Positions 1 through 8,033 of a DNA stretch of 18,566 bases are shown here, one piece after another. Position 1 is the first letter of the stretch. Each line of letters begins with the position of its first letter. Under the pieces are notes generated by a model. The model saw only the letters and a program-made list of their open reading frames with translations, did no database searches and was not told the origin of the DNA. This DNA comes from an uncultured Clostridia bacterium (lineage in GTDB: Bacteria > Bacillota > Clostridia > Christensenellales > DUVY01). A program made the translations under genes and the position numbers. The DNA lies in NCBI GenBank assembly GCA_937895465.1, contig CALAYY010000008.1:1-18566 (forward strand), in the 5' to 3' direction.

Positions 1-1081
1 CTCTGCTTACAGGCTTAACATTGCTGATTGTATATCCGTTGCCGTCTAATATACCGGCAAAATTACTATGCTGAGGATAATAGCTCGTTTCGCTGCTTGG
101 ACCTGTCAAGTTATAAGGGGCAATTGTATCAACTTCTGCCTTGTTAAAATTAATATCCGAGGTCAAAACATAATAACCGTTAAGATCATCTTTTATCAGG
201 TTCCAATCAGTAATATTGGCAATGCCTTTATATACTGTAAATATTGATGTAGCTGTAGCGTTATCTATAGTTGCAGTTATAGTAACCTCTCCTGTAGCAT
301 TTTGAGTAGATATTATACCGTTCTCAATTGTTGCTATGCTTACATTACTGCTAGTCCATTCAATGCCGGAATAGTCTGTAGATTCGTTGCCGTTAACTGT
401 CAATAAGACATCTAGTTCATAGGTGCTTTCAGTTAATATAAAGTCTTGTTCAAAATAGATATCGCCGATAATTAACTCATAATCATCTTTTACTTCAACA
501 TCAAAAGAACATTCAACTTCATCTACTGTTGCTGTAACAGTTGAAAGCCCTGCTTCTAACGGATTTAAAATCACATAACTTGCATTATCTGTAATCGTGT
601 TTTTAGAATCATCTATGCTTACACTGTTTCCAGATACACTCCACAACACATCTTTTCCATTGGCATTTTGAGCATTAAGATCAACTCTAAGATTTTCTCT
701 GCCTAATATGGTATAAGAGTATTCTGAAAAGGATAATACCGGCAATGGAACTCTTACTGTTACTTCACATTGTGCGGTTTTGCCGCCTGAGCTTACTTCG
801 ATTATGGCATCGCCTTCGCCTATTGCGTTTACAGTTCCGTTATCAACTGTGGCAATAGAAGGGTCTGAGCTTGACCATTTTAAAATTACGCCCTCAGGAT
901 CAGTTAATGCAGTTAGTTCTGCAGTATCTCCTACATATAAAGTCAATGTTTCAACATCCAGACTGATACTGTTGACTATGACTTTGTCTTCATTTTTACA
1001 TGCTGCACTCATTGTAAAGATTGCAGTCATTATTAAAAATAATGATAGTGCTTTAATAAAGCTAGTTGCTTTTTTTCTCAT
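1..1081 (-). CDS. BIG2-domain surface lipoprotein with GLUG-like start, 3' end outside window
   Basis: The first 360 residues are visible and the gene runs off the left edge. The start is ATG at 1081 behind a strong GGGAGG site. A basic, hydrophobic leader ends at a cysteine near residue 28 (MSAAC), so a lipid anchor is likely, although position -3 is not the usual leucine. Residues about 36-110 form a clear bacterial Ig-like group 2 (BIG2) domain, with the TLYVGD and WSSSDPSIATVDNG patterns. A divergent Ig-like unit follows (about 111-200) and then another (about 203-286, WTSSNVSIATIENG). The last visible part contains FAGILDGNGYTISN, which is typical of GLUG/beta-helix repeats in surface adhesins. 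It lies 17 bases after the DUF4838 gene and is probably the last visible gene of the sugar operon. A binding or adhesion role is inferred from domains only. Confidence 0.85.
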   Translation of the reverse strand, partial: MRKKATSFIKALSLFLIMTAIFTMSAACKNEDKVIVNSISLDVETLTLYVGDTAELTALTDPEGVILKWSSSDPSIATVDNGTVNAIGEGDAIIEVSSGGKTAQCEVTVRVPLPVLSFSEYSYTILGRENLRVDLNAQNANGKDVLWSVSGNSVSIDDSKNTITDNASYVILNPLEAGLSTVTATVDEVECSFDVEVKDDYELIIGDIYFEQDFILTESTYELDVLLTVNGNESTDYSGIEWTSSNVSIATIENGIISTQNATGEVTITATIDNATATSIFTVYKGIANITDWNLIKDDLNGYYVLTSDINFNKAEVDTIAPYNLTGPSSETSYYPQHSNFAGILDGNGYTISNVKPVSR

Positions 1082-1098
1082 TTGTTCCTCCCAATTTT

Positions 1099-3009
1099 TT
1101 ATTTTAATAATTTCAAACGCCAATTTGAGACAAGAGAAGATATTGTTAAAGTATCAATCTCTGCCCATTCACTGATGTTTGATTGGTAGCAAATTTGTTC
1201 AAAGAAATTAATTTTCTGTTCTATTTCTTCTTTGGTAAATCTGGCAGAATGAAGTTCCAATTCAAAATATATGGGTGTGAGTCTTTCTTTGTCTATACGA
1301 TGCTTAAGCTTTAAATATAATTCATGGTCTTGGGTCTCATAATGAGCTATGCTTTCAATTGCTTGATCAAACAACTTTTGCATCTGTTTCAACAATCCGT
1401 ATGTCCATATATCGGCTGTAAAGTATTTGATACCTTGAGAATTGGAAGGTATCAGCGCAAAGACCTCTTTTGGAAGTTCCTGCCAATGCAGTCTAATCAA
1501 ATCAATAAAATCTATTATTTGTTGGCTTGCATCACGATAATAATTTTCTGCAAACTCTTTTATAAGGTCGTCTTGATTAAGCTCTGCATTCCACATGAGC
1601 TTACCTGAAACCCATCCTTTTAGTTCTTGCATATTGGCGGCGACCGTATCGTTGGAACCGTTATCAATTATGTAATCAGTTCCTGCCTCTCTTAACAAAT
1701 TATAATTATCCTGTAAGGTTGACCAGTTATTAAAAGGCATGAAATAAAAACCATATTGAGCAGAATACAATCTAACAAAAAGGTTTTTTCCGTTCATGAC
1801 AGCTTTCCATCCTCTTAACGAAACACTCGCAAGATTGTTATTCTTTTCATCAAAAAGATTATGAGTATAGCTTGCATATAAAGGAGCATATAAAACGGCG
1901 ACATTATCCCTGCATCTAACTGTTTCATCTATAATCTCATACTGCTTAGTGCTTTCATTAAAAGTTACGGGTGCAGAAACTGTCTTTTGATATGCATACA
2001 TAACATATAACAGTTCTCTTTGAGGGTCTGTCTGAGCAAGCCATTCATCCACAGCTTTTGCCACTTTATTGACAAATTGAATCTGAACACCGCTTTCACG
2101 GTATTTTGCCACTTGTTTGGAGCATTCTGGGCAATTACAAAATGTATTGCGGTCTTGCTGTCCCAGCATGATATATCTTGTATTGGGATTATCTGCTACA
2201 ACCTGCTTTACATTTTTTATAAACTCTTGAATCATCCCTTCATTAGTCAAACATAACTGTGTACCGTCCGAACTAAACCAATCAGGATGGGCTTCTTTAT
2301 AAACATCAGGATTAATAATCAGAAAATGAGAATGTGACCAATAAATCCAGCCTTCCTTATTATGACTAACTTTGATTCGGTCTCTTAAGACTTCATTCAT
2401 GCTATAATCATAAAACAGTAAAACTCGGCTCTTAAAATCAGGTATTTCTTTAATGTCAAATTCTTTGAGCTTTACACTGTCTGATTTTGTAATCTTTATT
2501 TCATCAACTGCATAAGTTGCAGTATCAAATGTTCTTTCGGTAAAATCTACAGCGGCATAAAGATTGCCTTTGTCCGAAGCACCCAACAAAACAATACTGT
2601 TTTTAAAGGTCTTGATTCTATAACCGTCATATCCATAATCTTGTGTTATAACGATTTTGCTTTCTTGAGCTATAGAAGTATTGCCTATTGATATGTAATT
2701 TTGATCAGCCGTTTTAGTTCCGTCATCTATTACCACAGAAAAAGAAACACCAGAACTTTGCTCGGCAAAATAGTTTATTTCATTAACCGCTTTTTCAATA
2801 ACTTTGTCATACTGTTCGGGTATTAATATACTGTAAGAGGTTTTATTGTTTTTAATCAAAAACTTGTCCGTATCGGTAATTATCACTTTATGGTTTGGAT
2901 TAACATTTTTAGCGGTTTCTTTATTGCTGCACGCCATTTGAAAGGACGATGTCAAAATCATTAGAAAAACCAGCAATAGAGTTAATACAGTATTATATCT
3001 TTTTTTCAT
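1099..3009 (-). CDS. DUF4838 family lipoprotein, glycoside hydrolase-like
   Basis: This 636-residue protein has an N-terminal export signal followed by Cys27 (FQMAC), a slightly atypical lipobox, so it is probably anchored outside the membrane. Residues about 50-170 resemble the small alpha/beta domain that precedes GH20/GH67 catalytic barrels (repeated EINYF and ISIGNT patterns). The next about 300 residues match the DUF4838 pattern: YWSHSHF near 223, HPDWFSSDGTQLCLTNE at 241-257, MLGQQDRNTFCNCPEC at 281-296 with a CxCxxC cluster, and a late EAGTDYIIDNGSN near 441-453. DUF4838 proteins occur in glycan-use loci and are thought to act on carbohydrates, but no activity can be assigned from sequence. 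The start codon overlaps the stop of the upstream gene (TAATG), suggesting translational coupling. Family assignment is fairly secure; substrate is unknown. Confidence 0.85.
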   Translation of the reverse strand: MKKRYNTVLTLLLVFLMILTSSFQMACSNKETAKNVNPNHKVIITDTDKFLIKNNKTSYSILIPEQYDKVIEKAVNEINYFAEQSSGVSFSVVIDDGTKTADQNYISIGNTSIAQESKIVITQDYGYDGYRIKTFKNSIVLLGASDKGNLYAAVDFTERTFDTATYAVDEIKITKSDSVKLKEFDIKEIPDFKSRVLLFYDYSMNEVLRDRIKVSHNKEGWIYWSHSHFLIINPDVYKEAHPDWFSSDGTQLCLTNEGMIQEFIKNVKQVVADNPNTRYIMLGQQDRNTFCNCPECSKQVAKYRESGVQIQFVNKVAKAVDEWLAQTDPQRELLYVMYAYQKTVSAPVTFNESTKQYEIIDETVRCRDNVAVLYAPLYASYTHNLFDEKNNNLASVSLRGWKAVMNGKNLFVRLYSAQYGFYFMPFNNWSTLQDNYNLLREAGTDYIIDNGSNDTVAANMQELKGWVSGKLMWNAELNQDDLIKEFAENYYRDASQQIIDFIDLIRLHWQELPKEVFALIPSNSQGIKYFTADIWTYGLLKQMQKLFDQAIESIAHYETQDHELYLKLKHRIDKERLTPIYFELELHSARFTKEEIEQKINFFEQICYQSNISEWAEIDTLTISSLVSNWRLKLLK

Positions 3010-6000
3010 TATTTGCTTACCTCAACTTTAAAGTGTTGACTTACAAGGTTGCCGCTGTTATCAAATGCATAATAGGTTATTCTGTAAACTCCAGCAATAT
3101 CCGGTGTAAACGTGCTGCCCTCAAGTGTTTTCATAACACCGTAAGGATTGACAACTGCAATTTTAACAGCAATTTGAGTGTCCAGATTATCAGTCACTAT
3201 TGCGCTGGGTAAAGTAATCTTTTTGCCGACTTTACCTTTTTTGGCAACATCTCCTTTTATTTCAAGTATGGGCGCTTGATCATCTTCTACATATACAGCA
3301 TAAGTATATACATCAGATGAGCCGCTGGAATCTTTGACTGTATATTCAATACGAAATCCGCCATAGGTATCAGCGACAAAACTATTGGACCTATAAGCTA
3401 TATTATTGTCTTTGAGCACTTCAACTCCTGCACTATTTTTTACGACAACTTCTATTTCTGTAGCTATATCCAGTACATCAACAGCCAAAGCCTTAGGCAC
3501 AATAACAGTTTCGCCTATTTGGGCTTTTGTTTTTATTGTGTGTTCTAGTTCAAGAGCAGGCGCAATCAAATCCATGCCGATATTGCTGAGCGGCTGATAA
3601 CCTATATCATACAATTTTATACTGGTGGTATCTGTTACCCCCTCCAGTCTTACAGTCACATAAAGTCTTCTTGAACTAAAGCCTTTAAAGCCGCTTGCAC
3701 TAAGAAAACCTAATAGATTTTGATTGACATTATCGTATATAGACATGGTTGCATCGTTATAAACAATTTTAAATCTGTCCGCGCCTTGGGAATTGAATGA
3801 TCCTGAAATCTCTTTTAAAATTCCGCCGTTAACACTTGCATAGCACTTATTTCCGTCATTAATTACTCTTATTACAACTTGATTCTTTCGGTCTTGAAAA
3901 TCTTCCAATATAATGCTAAATGCGTTAAGATTTCCTTTGCCTTGCTCAATTTCAGCTTCAAAATAAAACTTTGAGGCAAGTATAGGATTGATTAACATAA
4001 ATTCGCCGTCAGATTGTGTAGAAATTTCTATACTGTCATAATCTTCGCTATACTGCATTCCGCTGTCCAAATCAAAAACCCTGTTAAGATTTAATGTACT
4101 GTCTGTATAGACATCTCTTACATCCAAATTAACAGTAAAGCTGTCAAAGCCGCCTGTCTTTGAAAAAACTTCATATTTTACACTAACCGACTCTTGTTGG
4201 CTGTTTATTATAGGTGTAAATTTTCGGTCATTTCCAAGCTTACGGGTGCTGTCAGCATCCGTTACGGTTATACTGTAGTCTGCCGATAACGGCTCGCCTT
4301 GTGTATAATCCCATGCAATAAGCTCAGGCAATATTACTGATTTTCCTTTTAATAGATATCTAGGCATTGCAGGAATATCAAAAATAGGCTTATTGCTTAT
4401 CTTGGCATCTAATTGAAATACTTTGGTTGCCTTATTTCCCAGATAATCCTCAGTCTCAATCAGGTATGTATATTGACCTTGCTTTTGGACAAAAATCTCA
4501 GCTTGAGAATTAGATATTATATTACCGTCAGCGTCTTTTAAATATGTTTTTATAATTGAATTACCACTGCCGTTGCTTACAGTTATATTAGGCACTGTGT
4601 ATTTTTTTCCTACGGTTATTACATCGTTAATAGTCCCGTCTACGTTTAATATCGGCTGCAAATCTTGTTCTACGGCAGTAACTTTATATGTCTTAATCCC
4701 TTTGTTGCAGCTAAAGTCGCTGACGCTATATTCAACCATATAATCGCCTGCAATATCAGGCACAAAAGAACGGTCATCAATGGGCATAAGCTGAGCCTTA
4801 GAAGAACCATAATTTTTAAATACTTTAAATTCAATTTTATCAGTCAAATTTCCGTCAAGTGCATCAAATGCTTTTGCATCAAAGATGGGATAGCTCTTTC
4901 CTACCTTTGCTACAGGCGGTTTTTTGATATCATAATCTTGAGTTAAAATATTAATAGCAGGTGCTATTGTATCTTGAATAATGCTTTGGGATAAATCCGT
5001 TCCATTAATGTTTAAGACCATATACGAAGCAGGTGTGTTGAGAACTTTTTCCAAAGTCATGCTCACATATACTTCGCCTGTTGTAAAGCCATTCCATAAT
5101 GCGGTAGGCGAGAAGTGGTCAGGATTATCCAAATCAATGACCATATTGCCGTACTGGGTATTCCCTGGATTGGCAACATATATGGCACGCTCTTTATAAT
5201 CAAAATAATAAGTAACAGTATCAAAGCCGACGTTAAATCCTCTGAAACTGTGTTTGATGCCTTGTCCAAATCTTTGTTCAATTTTGGGGACACCCTTATC
5301 AAGACCTGTCAAAAGCTGATTGCTTGCTCCTGCCTTTACAAAAGCAACAGATTGGCTCCAAGACCCTTTATATAGCTGTATATTAACTTTATTAGTCGAA
5401 TCATAAACATCAGTAAGAGTAAGGGTAATCTGTTGATAGTCTTCTTCTCCATAAACTGAAGGAGTCAAAGAAAAAGTTATTAACGGATCATTTTTAGTAT
5501 TGTTGCTTATATCAACTATCTTATCGTAAACAACGGATGCGCCTTCTGAGGAGCCTGTTATTTTAACGCCTGTAAAACTTGTTTGCATATAAGTCGGTGA
5601 AGCAACATTACCCTCTATTTTGGAATTATGTTGATTAATAAGTATATGATTACCCAAATCATTTACTGCAAACTCTTTGCTTAATCTGTATATTTTGCCT
5701 TGGATATTAACAGCATACTCCAGCCTGTAATCGCCTTTTTGGTCAAGCTTTACGGTATCTTGAGTAAATACCTGCTGTCGTAGATATAAAAAGTGTGAGG
5801 TTTTATATATCTCTCCTTTATATATCGCATTAACTTTTGGTATTTGCAATACACTGCCTGTATGATAAAACAAAGATAAGTTAACTTCTTCAAATTCTAC
5901 ATCCGACGTATTCTCATCTGCAAGCTGTGTTTGCTTAACATCTGATAATGAAACTGAGCTTTTTAAGTTAAAGTCTTTCAAATATGTACTGCCGCTTAAC

Positions 6001-6053
6001 AATACAAATGCAGCAAAAATAGCGATTAATCTTTTAATCATAGGTTTCAACAC
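3009..6053 (-). CDS. Large secreted multi-domain Ig-like / beta-sandwich protein
   Basis: This 1014-residue protein has an N-terminal hydrophobic export signal (about residues 5-22) and no lipobox, LPXTG motif or C-terminal membrane span, so its retention at the cell is unexplained. Ig-like units of the DUF5011/HYR kind lie at about 362-462, 465-550, 555-647, 830-923 and 924-1014. They show repeating patterns such as VGKxxxxP, a DNLD or DALDGN turn, TFTPDIAGVYRI and a terminal YxAxDxSGN. Two other beta-rich regions (about 140-355 and 650-820) look like concanavalin/LamG-type sandwiches that may bind carbohydrate. No catalytic motif was recognised. The start is GTG at 6053 or the adjacent TTG at 6050, both close to AAGGAGG; the in-frame ATG at 6041 is too far from that site. 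It sits 18 bases after the MalG gene, so a glycan-capture or scaffold role is inferred. Confidence 0.8.
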   Translation of the reverse strand: MLKPMIKRLIAIFAAFVLLSGSTYLKDFNLKSSVSLSDVKQTQLADENTSDVEFEEVNLSLFYHTGSVLQIPKVNAIYKGEIYKTSHFLYLRQQVFTQDTVKLDQKGDYRLEYAVNIQGKIYRLSKEFAVNDLGNHILINQHNSKIEGNVASPTYMQTSFTGVKITGSSEGASVVYDKIVDISNNTKNDPLITFSLTPSVYGEEDYQQITLTLTDVYDSTNKVNIQLYKGSWSQSVAFVKAGASNQLLTGLDKGVPKIEQRFGQGIKHSFRGFNVGFDTVTYYFDYKERAIYVANPGNTQYGNMVIDLDNPDHFSPTALWNGFTTGEVYVSMTLEKVLNTPASYMVLNINGTDLSQSIIQDTIAPAINILTQDYDIKKPPVAKVGKSYPIFDAKAFDALDGNLTDKIEFKVFKNYGSSKAQLMPIDDRSFVPDIAGDYMVEYSVSDFSCNKGIKTYKVTAVEQDLQPILNVDGTINDVITVGKKYTVPNITVSNGSGNSIIKTYLKDADGNIISNSQAEIFVQKQGQYTYLIETEDYLGNKATKVFQLDAKISNKPIFDIPAMPRYLLKGKSVILPELIAWDYTQGEPLSADYSITVTDADSTRKLGNDRKFTPIINSQQESVSVKYEVFSKTGGFDSFTVNLDVRDVYTDSTLNLNRVFDLDSGMQYSEDYDSIEISTQSDGEFMLINPILASKFYFEAEIEQGKGNLNAFSIILEDFQDRKNQVVIRVINDGNKCYASVNGGILKEISGSFNSQGADRFKIVYNDATMSIYDNVNQNLLGFLSASGFKGFSSRRLYVTVRLEGVTDTTSIKLYDIGYQPLSNIGMDLIAPALELEHTIKTKAQIGETVIVPKALAVDVLDIATEIEVVVKNSAGVEVLKDNNIAYRSNSFVADTYGGFRIEYTVKDSSGSSDVYTYAVYVEDDQAPILEIKGDVAKKGKVGKKITLPSAIVTDNLDTQIAVKIAVVNPYGVMKTLEGSTFTPDIAGVYRITYYAFDNSGNLVSQHFKVEVSK

Positions 6054-6071
6054 CTCTTCCTCCTTAAGTTA

Positions 6072-6980
6072 TTAGCCTTTTATTCCGCCTACTGCTACAT
6101 TGCCCACGAGTTTATTTCTAAAAATTACAAATAAAACCAAAATCGGCAAAGCCACTAAGATACATCCCGTCATTTTGAGCGGTATGCTGCTGGCCAGATT
6201 TTCTGTTGAATGGGCAAATTTATATACGCCCAAAGCTACTGTAGGCATACTAGGCAGAAAAATCATAGGTACATAATATTCATTCCAATATTGAATAAAG
6301 CTGAGTAACAATATGGCATTGATAGTAGGTCTTACCAACGGCAGCATTACTTTGAGCATGATTGAAAAATGTGAGGCTCCGTCAATAAAGCCTGCTTCTG
6401 CATATTCCCAAGAAATGCTGTTAAATGCACCATAAAAAATCAAAAAGTTTATGCCCAGAAAACTTGCTCTCATAATAAAAATTCCTACAAGATTGTCAAA
6501 CAGCCCCAACATTTTTACTACAGTAATTTGGCTGGGAAGGTTTCCAACGGTAGGCAATAACATAGTTACAATAACTATTCCATAAACAAATTTGCTGAAT
6601 TTATATTTATACTTAGCTACGACATAGGCACATATACAAGGTACCATGGTGTGCAAAATAGCACATCCTGCAGAATACACCAAAGAGTTCAAAAATAACG
6701 CAGTCAAAAAGTATTTTATTGACCCTTGCGGTGTATGTACAGAAACGGTTAAAATTTCAAAAACATTTTTATAATTGGCAAGAATCCATCTTTTGGGCAA
6801 GCCGAATAAATTGGTCGCAAAATCAACATTGGATTTTAATGATGTCAATATAGACCAAAATAGCGGCGTTAAAAATGATACTGCCTGAATCATAAGCAAT
6901 ACAAATCCAATAATCATAAAAATGCTTTTACTCAAAACGGATTTTTTTCTTGTTCTTTTTACATTGAGTGCTCTTAACAT
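6072..6980 (-). CDS. Carbohydrate ABC transporter permease, MalG type (CUT1)
   Basis: One of the two membrane subunits of a CUT1-family sugar importer. The 302-residue protein has a basic N-terminus, about six hydrophobic spans, the family EAA loop (EYAEAGFIDGAS followed by LPLVRPT, about residues 192-218) that contacts the ATPase, and the usual C-terminal VAVGGIKG. The open frame extends to a TTG at 7001 that overlaps the upstream gene, but AAGGAG lies six bases before the ATG at 6980, so that start is preferred; the ATG at 6983 is only three bases from the site. The gene follows the MalF-type permease by ten bases. No ATP-binding subunit is encoded in the window; in Bacillota such systems often share one MsmX-like ATPase encoded elsewhere. 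The sugar cannot be read from the sequence. Confidence 0.93.
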   Translation of the reverse strand: MLRALNVKRTRKKSVLSKSIFMIIGFVLLMIQAVSFLTPLFWSILTSLKSNVDFATNLFGLPKRWILANYKNVFEILTVSVHTPQGSIKYFLTALFLNSLVYSAGCAILHTMVPCICAYVVAKYKYKFSKFVYGIVIVTMLLPTVGNLPSQITVVKMLGLFDNLVGIFIMRASFLGINFLIFYGAFNSISWEYAEAGFIDGASHFSIMLKVMLPLVRPTINAILLLSFIQYWNEYYVPMIFLPSMPTVALGVYKFAHSTENLASSIPLKMTGCILVALPILVLFVIFRNKLVGNVAVGGIKG

Positions 6981-6990
6981 CATCTTCTCC

Positions 6991-8007
6991 TTAATACTCA
7001 ACAGTAGGGCCGAACTTTTCCAGCAAAAATTTAGCGATAAGTGTCAGAGGTGCTGCAATCATAGTAAATATAATTCCAGCGGCAGAAGCATAAGGATAAT
7101 TAACGACATTGGCATCCCCTATTACCTTAACAAACAAGAAATAGCCGTATGTGTATGTATGATATGGAGCTTGTGATCCAAAAAAATCATACAGTCCAGC
7201 CTGAGAGGTAAACAACCCAGCTACACCTACTACCAAAAATGTAGTTATTGTTGGAAATATCAAGGGTAATGTAATATGCCAAAATTCCTTAAAAGCGGTA
7301 AGCCCGTCAATTTTTCCTGCCTCAATCAAAGTCTGCGGCACACGGGACATTGCACTAGAAAAAATAATTATTTGAGTACCAAAACTTGACCACCCCGTGT
7401 AGAAGATAATTGTTTTAAATGCAGTATCAGCTCTTGTAATCAGGTTGTTGGCATTAGTGATATTAAAAATGTTTAATATTCCAGGTAATCCTCTTTCTAC
7501 AAAAAACTTAAACATCAATGATATAACCATGCTGGATATAATTTGAGGTAAAAATAATATAATCCTATAAAAACCATGCAGCGGGATTTTTTTATATAAA
7601 AAATAGGAAAATATTATATTAAGAGGCAATCCTATTAACAGTCCGACTAGATACAATGTCAAGGAGTTAAAAGTTGCCTTGATTATTATAGGATCGTTAA
7701 CTAAGTCGTTTAAAAAAGCCTTAAAGTTGTCGGCACCCAAAAAAGTGAATTTGCCGGACACCATATCAAATTGCTGAAAAGACAGCAATATTGAATTAAT
7801 GTTAACAAAAATATAAAATATCAAAAACTGTAAAAGCGGAAAGAATAAGATTGCTGCGTAAAAAAACTTAGCACCCCGCCCATTAATTGACCCTTTGCTC
7901 TTTTTTTGAGATTTGGGTCTTTTTTGATATATCTTAACTCTTAAGTTATAAAACCATAGCTTAATCTTAGCAATTAATCCGTTTGCTGCCTTAACCAGTT
8001 TTTCCAT
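6991..8007 (-). CDS. Carbohydrate ABC transporter permease, MalF type (CUT1)
   Basis: Partner of the MalG-type subunit. The 338-residue protein opens with a long, highly basic cytoplasmic stretch (residues 1-47, many Lys/Arg) before the first span at about 48-70, then further hydrophobic spans. The EAA loop is clear (LIEAGKIDGLTAFKEF then HITLPLIFPT, about 227-253), and the C-terminus ends in the common pattern of a final span followed by a short charged tail. GAGG lies seven bases before the ATG. The gene follows the binding-protein gene by 26 bases and precedes the MalG gene by ten, the standard order for CUT1 operons. The transported sugar is unknown; oligosaccharides are usual for the family. 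Confidence 0.93.
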   Translation of the reverse strand: MEKLVKAANGLIAKIKLWFYNLRVKIYQKRPKSQKKSKGSINGRGAKFFYAAILFFPLLQFLIFYIFVNINSILLSFQQFDMVSGKFTFLGADNFKAFLNDLVNDPIIIKATFNSLTLYLVGLLIGLPLNIIFSYFLYKKIPLHGFYRIILFLPQIISSMVISLMFKFFVERGLPGILNIFNITNANNLITRADTAFKTIIFYTGWSSFGTQIIIFSSAMSRVPQTLIEAGKIDGLTAFKEFWHITLPLIFPTITTFLVVGVAGLFTSQAGLYDFFGSQAPYHTYTYGYFLFVKVIGDANVVNYPYASAAGIIFTMIAAPLTLIAKFLLEKFGPTVEY

Positions 8008-8033
8008 CAGTTTTCCTCTTTTGTATTAATGTT

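Noticed and set aside
780..1175. Open plus-strand frame opposite the BIG2 lipoprotein gene
   Set aside because: It is antisense to a gene with clear BIG2 domains and a strong ribosome site, and its protein has no recognisable features.
5063..5375. Overlapping open frames on both strands within the Ig-like protein gene
   Set aside because: They are shadows of a long gene with consistent domain repeats and have no ribosome site.
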